NCBI GenBank assembly: GCA_965655775.1
Contig: CBFHHV010000001.1
Coordinates: forward strand, 70,866 to 134,865
From: Marisimplicoccus sp965655775
Lineage (GTDB): Bacteria > Bacteroidota > Bacteroidia > Flavobacteriales > Flavobacteriaceae
Direction: 5' to 3'
DNA: 64,000 bases
A model generated the notes under the pieces. It was not told the DNA's origin. It saw only the letters and a program-made list of their open reading frames with translations, and made no database searches. The position numbers were made by a program, and so were the translations under genes. This document shows positions 61,030 through 64,000 of this stretch, piece by piece. Position 1 is the stretch's first letter. Every line of letters starts with the position of its first letter.

Positions 61030-61902
61030 ATGAAAGCATATGTGTTTCCAGGTCAAGGGTCTCAAAAACCAGGAATGGGACAGAGCCTGTATAATGAAAT
61101 AATTGATTCAAGAGCTCTATTTAAAAAAGCCAATGAAATTTTAAACTTTGATATAACGGAGTTAATGTTTGAAGGGACAAGCGAAGATCTCCTTCAAACT
61201 AGAGTAACGCAACCTGCAATCTTTATTCATTCAGTTATATTAGCTTTAACAACTAAATCATTTAATCCAGATGTATGTGCTGGTCACTCTCTAGGTGAGT
61301 TCTCTGCTCTTACTGCATCAAATTCAATAAGTTTTGAAGATGGTTTAAAATTAGTTTCAATTAGAGCCAATGCAATGCAAAAAGCATGTCAAAATACAAA
61401 AGGTACTATGGCAGCAATTCTTGGCTTACCTGATGAAATTATTGAATCATCCTGTAATGATGTTGATGGAATAGTTAAACCAGCAAATTATAATTGCCCT
61501 GGGCAGTTAGTAATTTCAGGTGAGATTAAATCAGTTGAAAAAGCTTGTAGAATATTAAAAGAGAAAGGTGCAAAAAGAGCATTAATACTTCCAGTTAGCG
61601 GGGCATTTCATTCGGAGTTAATGAGCTCTGCCGCTGATGAATTAAAAAAAGGTATTGATAAAACTGAATTTAAAGAACCTAAATGTCGAATTTATCAGAA
61701 TTTTACTGGAAAATCTGAACAAGATCCATCAAAAATTAAAATAAATTTATTAAAACAACTAACTGGAGCTGTACTATGGAACCAGAGTGTCAACCAAATG
61801 ATAAATGATGGAGTTAAAGAGTTTTATGAGGTAGGTCCTGGTAATACTCTCCAAGGACTAATTAGGAAAATAGATAGAAATATAGCTGTAGACAAAATTT
61901 AA
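61030..61902 (+). CDS. fabD: Malonyl-CoA--ACP transacylase
   Basis: 290 aa, loads malonyl onto ACP for fatty-acid synthesis. FPGQGSQKPGMG (about 5-16), nucleophile Ser in AGHSLGEFSAL (about 87-97), Arg in ISIRANAMQKACQ-type segment (LVSIRANAMQKAC), catalytic His in VSGAFHSELM (about 194-203). Ends thyA-folA-fabD, 2 bases from the convergent amidohydrolase. Confidence 0.95.
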   Translation: MKAYVFPGQGSQKPGMGQSLYNEIIDSRALFKKANEILNFDITELMFEGTSEDLLQTRVTQPAIFIHSVILALTTKSFNPDVCAGHSLGEFSALTASNSISFEDGLKLVSIRANAMQKACQNTKGTMAAILGLPDEIIESSCNDVDGIVKPANYNCPGQLVISGEIKSVEKACRILKEKGAKRALILPVSGAFHSELMSSAADELKKGIDKTEFKEPKCRIYQNFTGKSEQDPSKIKINLLKQLTGAVLWNQSVNQMINDGVKEFYEVGPGNTLQGLIRKIDRNIAVDKI

Positions 61903-61904
61903 GA

Positions 61905-63182
61905 TTATTTCTTATAAACTTTTCCATCTTTCATTACAAAGACAACATTCTTTAAAGTAGAGATATCTTCATGAGGGCTATCATTGGTAGCAATTATATC
62001 AGCATAAAAACCTTTTTTAATTTGTCCTAACAAATTCTCAATATTTAAAAGTTTTGCATTAGTTATAGTTGCCGCCCTTAAAGAATACTCAGTAGGAATC
62101 CCTATTTCATCCCAATAAACAAATTCTCCTGCATTATCTCCATGAGGAAAAACACCAGCGTCTGTTCCAAAAGAGATTGGCACACCCATTTCATATGCCT
62201 TTTTTGTAGATGCCTTATTTTGAACGCCAACCTCTAATGCTTTAGGAATAATTATCTCGGGATAATATCCTGGAATACTTGCCATTTTTGCAACATGTTC
62301 TCCTGCACTTATTGTTGGGACTAAATAGGTATTTTTTTCTTTCATAAGCTTCATTGTTCTTTCCTTCATGATTGATCCATGCTCTATTGTTTTTACACCT
62401 GCTTTTACTGCTCTAAACATACCTTCATCACCGTGAGCATGAGCTGCGACATGCATACCATAGTCATTTGCTGTACTTACAATAGCCTTCATAACTTCCT
62501 CTGTAAATTGGGGGTTTTGTCCATTTTTTGCCATACTCATAACTCCACCGGTTGCTGTAATTTTAATTAAATCTGCACCATTTTTATATCTATATCTAAC
62601 AGCTTTTCTTGCATCACTTATTGAATTAACAACACCATCTTTTGGACCTGGATCATCAACTAAATCTGGTCTGTATCCATTCGTTGGATCTCCATGACCA
62701 CCAGTTGTAGCAATAGTTTTTCCTGAAGTAAAAATTCTTGGACCATCTACAAGACCTCGATTAATTGCATTTCGAAGTGCAATATTGACTCCTGAACCTC
62801 CAACATCTCTGACAGTAGTAAATCCTGCTAGTAATGTTTTTTTTGCGACAACTGTAGATTTGAATGCAACATCCTCTTTACTGTCCTGGAATCTATTAAT
62901 ATATTTTTCCTTACCACCTGACTCACTTTCCATATGAACATGAAAGTCTATTAAGCCAGGAAGAAGCACTTTTGTTTTTAGATCGTATACTTCTGTATTT
63001 TTATTTTTTGGTTCAATAAACCCATCTTCGATAGAGCTTATAAAATTATTAGAAATTATAATAGTCTTATTTAATTGGTAATTTCCTGAATTTGAATCAT
63101 AAATCTTTCCAGCATAGATATACTTATCCTGAGACAAAAGAGTTGATGTAACAAACAAAAAGAATATTAATTTTTTCATCAT
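61905..63182 (-). CDS. Secreted amidohydrolase (imidazolonepropionase-like)
   Basis: 425 aa with signal peptide (MMKKLIFFLFVTSTLLSQ), so probably periplasmic. Metal-dependent amidohydrolase: HxH in DFHVHMESE (about 79-87), carboxylated-Lys region LIKITATGGVMSM, His ligands in HVAAHAHGDEG and TIEHGSIM, Asp in FGTDAGVFPHGDNAGEF. Resembles Xaa-Pro dipeptidase/imidazolonepropionase-related enzymes that cleave dipeptides or lactam-like rings. Alternative starts ATG 63182 and 63179. Confidence 0.85.
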   Translation of the reverse strand: MMKKLIFFLFVTSTLLSQDKYIYAGKIYDSNSGNYQLNKTIIISNNFISSIEDGFIEPKNKNTEVYDLKTKVLLPGLIDFHVHMESESGGKEKYINRFQDSKEDVAFKSTVVAKKTLLAGFTTVRDVGGSGVNIALRNAINRGLVDGPRIFTSGKTIATTGGHGDPTNGYRPDLVDDPGPKDGVVNSISDARKAVRYRYKNGADLIKITATGGVMSMAKNGQNPQFTEEVMKAIVSTANDYGMHVAAHAHGDEGMFRAVKAGVKTIEHGSIMKERTMKLMKEKNTYLVPTISAGEHVAKMASIPGYYPEIIIPKALEVGVQNKASTKKAYEMGVPISFGTDAGVFPHGDNAGEFVYWDEIGIPTEYSLRAATITNAKLLNIENLLGQIKKGFYADIIATNDSPHEDISTLKNVVFVMKDGKVYKK

Positions 63183-63213
63183 TATTTTTAACTAAAGTAA
63201 ATGAAATGATGAA

Positions 63214-64000
63214 TTATTCAAAAAAACTAATGATAGTATTAGTGATATAGTTTATCTGTTTTCTTGATAATTCAGTATGCATTGGTAGAGAAATAACCTG
63301 ATTTTTAACTTTATTTGTTACAGGAAAGTCTCCCTCTGAAAAGAATTCTTGTTTGTATGCCTTTTGTTCATGGAAACCTAAAGGATAATATATTCCAAAT
63401 GGTATATTGTTCTTCGATAAATGTTCTGCAAGCTCATCTCTATTTTCAGCTGGAACTTTAATTGTATACTGATGATAAACGTGAGACTCAATATCTGATT
63501 CTACAAATGGGGTTTTAATTTTTTCAATTTTTTCAAATGCTTGATTGTAAGAATTTGCTGATTCCTGTCTTCTTTTATTATACTTATCTAAATATTTTAA
63601 TTTAACATTTAGAATAGCAGCTTGAATTGAATCAAGTCTTGAATTAACTCCAATTTCATCATGGTAATACCTTTCATACATTCCATGATTAACAATACCT
63701 CTCATTTTGTATGCTAGATTATCTGAATTAGTAAATATTGCGCCCCCATCACCATAACAGCCTAAATTTTTTGATGGAAAAAAAGATGTAGTTCCAATAT
63801 CACCTATAGTTCCTGACATCTGTTTTTCTGAATTTGAAAACTTATATTTTGCTCCTAATGCTTGAGCATTATCCTCAATTACTTGAAGATTGTTTTTGTT
63901 TGCAATCTCAATTATTTCTTCAATTCTACAAGACTGACCAAAAAGATGAACAGGAATTATGACTTTCGTTTTTTTAGTAATCTTACTTTCTATTAAGCTA
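63214..64000 (-). CDS. DegT/DnrJ/EryC1 sugar aminotransferase, 5' end missing
   Basis: The frame is open to the window edge (first full codon at 63999), so the N-terminus lies outside; 261 residues are present. PLP enzyme making amino sugars for surface polysaccharide. VHLFGQSC, VIEDNAQALGAKY (cofactor Asp), PLP Lys in SFFPSKNLGCYGDGGAIFT, and SRLDSIQAAIL. Starting it at the internal Met 63819 would remove the cofactor Asp motif, so that start is wrong. The neighbouring sequence is cut off, so the sugar pathway is unknown. Confidence 0.92.
   Translation of the reverse strand, partial: SLIESKITKKTKVIIPVHLFGQSCRIEEIIEIANKNNLQVIEDNAQALGAKYKFSNSEKQMSGTIGDIGTTSFFPSKNLGCYGDGGAIFTNSDNLAYKMRGIVNHGMYERYYHDEIGVNSRLDSIQAAILNVKLKYLDKYNKRRQESANSYNQAFEKIEKIKTPFVESDIESHVYHQYTIKVPAENRDELAEHLSKNNIPFGIYYPLGFHEQKAYKQEFFSEGDFPVTNKVKNQVISLPMHTELSRKQINYITNTIISFFE

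Noticed and set aside
63214..63819. DegT aminotransferase starting at Met 63819
   Set aside because: The frame stays open to the window edge and the upstream part encodes conserved family sequence (VHLFGQSC, VIEDNAQALGAKY).
1..64000. Mobile elements, CRISPR arrays, phage genes or defence systems
   Set aside because: I looked for transposases, integrases, direct-repeat arrays and toxin-antitoxin pairs and found none; the window is core chromosome.

Overview
The window is a gene-dense, strongly AT-rich piece of chromosome from a member of the Bacteroidetes, most likely a marine flavobacterium with a streamlined genome. The evidence is: promoters of the Bacteroidetes type (TAnnTTTG at -7) in front of many genes; almost no Shine-Dalgarno sequences; a fused DAHP synthase/chorismate mutase; a sodium symporter paired with its DUF4212 small subunit; a complete Na+-NQR operon; and a SAM-II riboswitch. 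There are about 68 protein genes (two cut by the window edges), one tRNA-Val and almost no free space. I see no insertion sequence, prophage, CRISPR array, integron or rRNA. No stretch longer than about 170 bases lacks a gene or RNA element.

Layout. 1-2100: end of a FabH-like ketoacyl synthase and an Mla-type lipid ABC transporter. 2097-5060: SDR, PDH E2 and PDH E1 alpha (E1 beta is far away at 58014). 5137-10213: murF, acetyl-CoA synthetase and an acetate-type sodium symporter. 10281-14597: thioesterase, DUF456, small secreted proteins, a thioredoxin-like protein, a threonine-dehydratase-like enzyme and a membrane protein. 14600: tRNA-Val. 14716-19535: flavin reductase, O-methyltransferase, TatA, YaaA, RluD and a PASTA protein. 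19607-29872: ddl, coaD, Nudix, pyrE, birA, rsfS-ftsH-LUD-cdsA-psd, valS. 29945-37179: aminotransferase, murB, dtd, rsgA, gpmI, map, methyltransferase. 37165-43942: nqrABCDEF plus apbE. 44055-47022: pruA, cyclophilin, rsmG. 47019-51114: the Phe/Tyr pathway under a leader-peptide attenuator. 51124-55177: metK-metY-metX-osmC under a SAM-II riboswitch. 55223-64000: nucleoside kinase, membrane pyrophosphatase, pdhB, bifunctional nuclease, thyA-folA-fabD, amidohydrolase and a DegT aminotransferase.

How it works together. Pyruvate and acetate feed acetyl-CoA (PDH, Acs with its symporter). Energy coupling looks sodium-centred: Na+-NQR with its flavin transferase ApbE, an SSF symporter, and a membrane pyrophosphatase of the K+-dependent sequence type. 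Much of the rest is housekeeping: wall precursors (MurB, MurF, Ddl), phospholipids (CdsA, Psd), thymidylate/folate and tRNA or ribosome maintenance.

The most interesting content is regulatory and lies in the small gaps. (1) A 20-codon reading frame at 51077-51015 with four Phe and four Tyr codons sits between a perfect promoter and an intrinsic terminator ending 3 bases before pheA, with mutually exclusive pairings: a classical amino-acid attenuator for the aromatic operon. (2) A SAM-II riboswitch begins at the predicted 5' end of the met operon, which runs head-to-tail into that attenuator with no terminator between. (3) All twelve convergent gene junctions overlap, abut or are 2 bases apart, so none has room for an ordinary terminator. 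(4) Several -7 boxes lie 1-8 bases from start codons, implying leaderless mRNAs.
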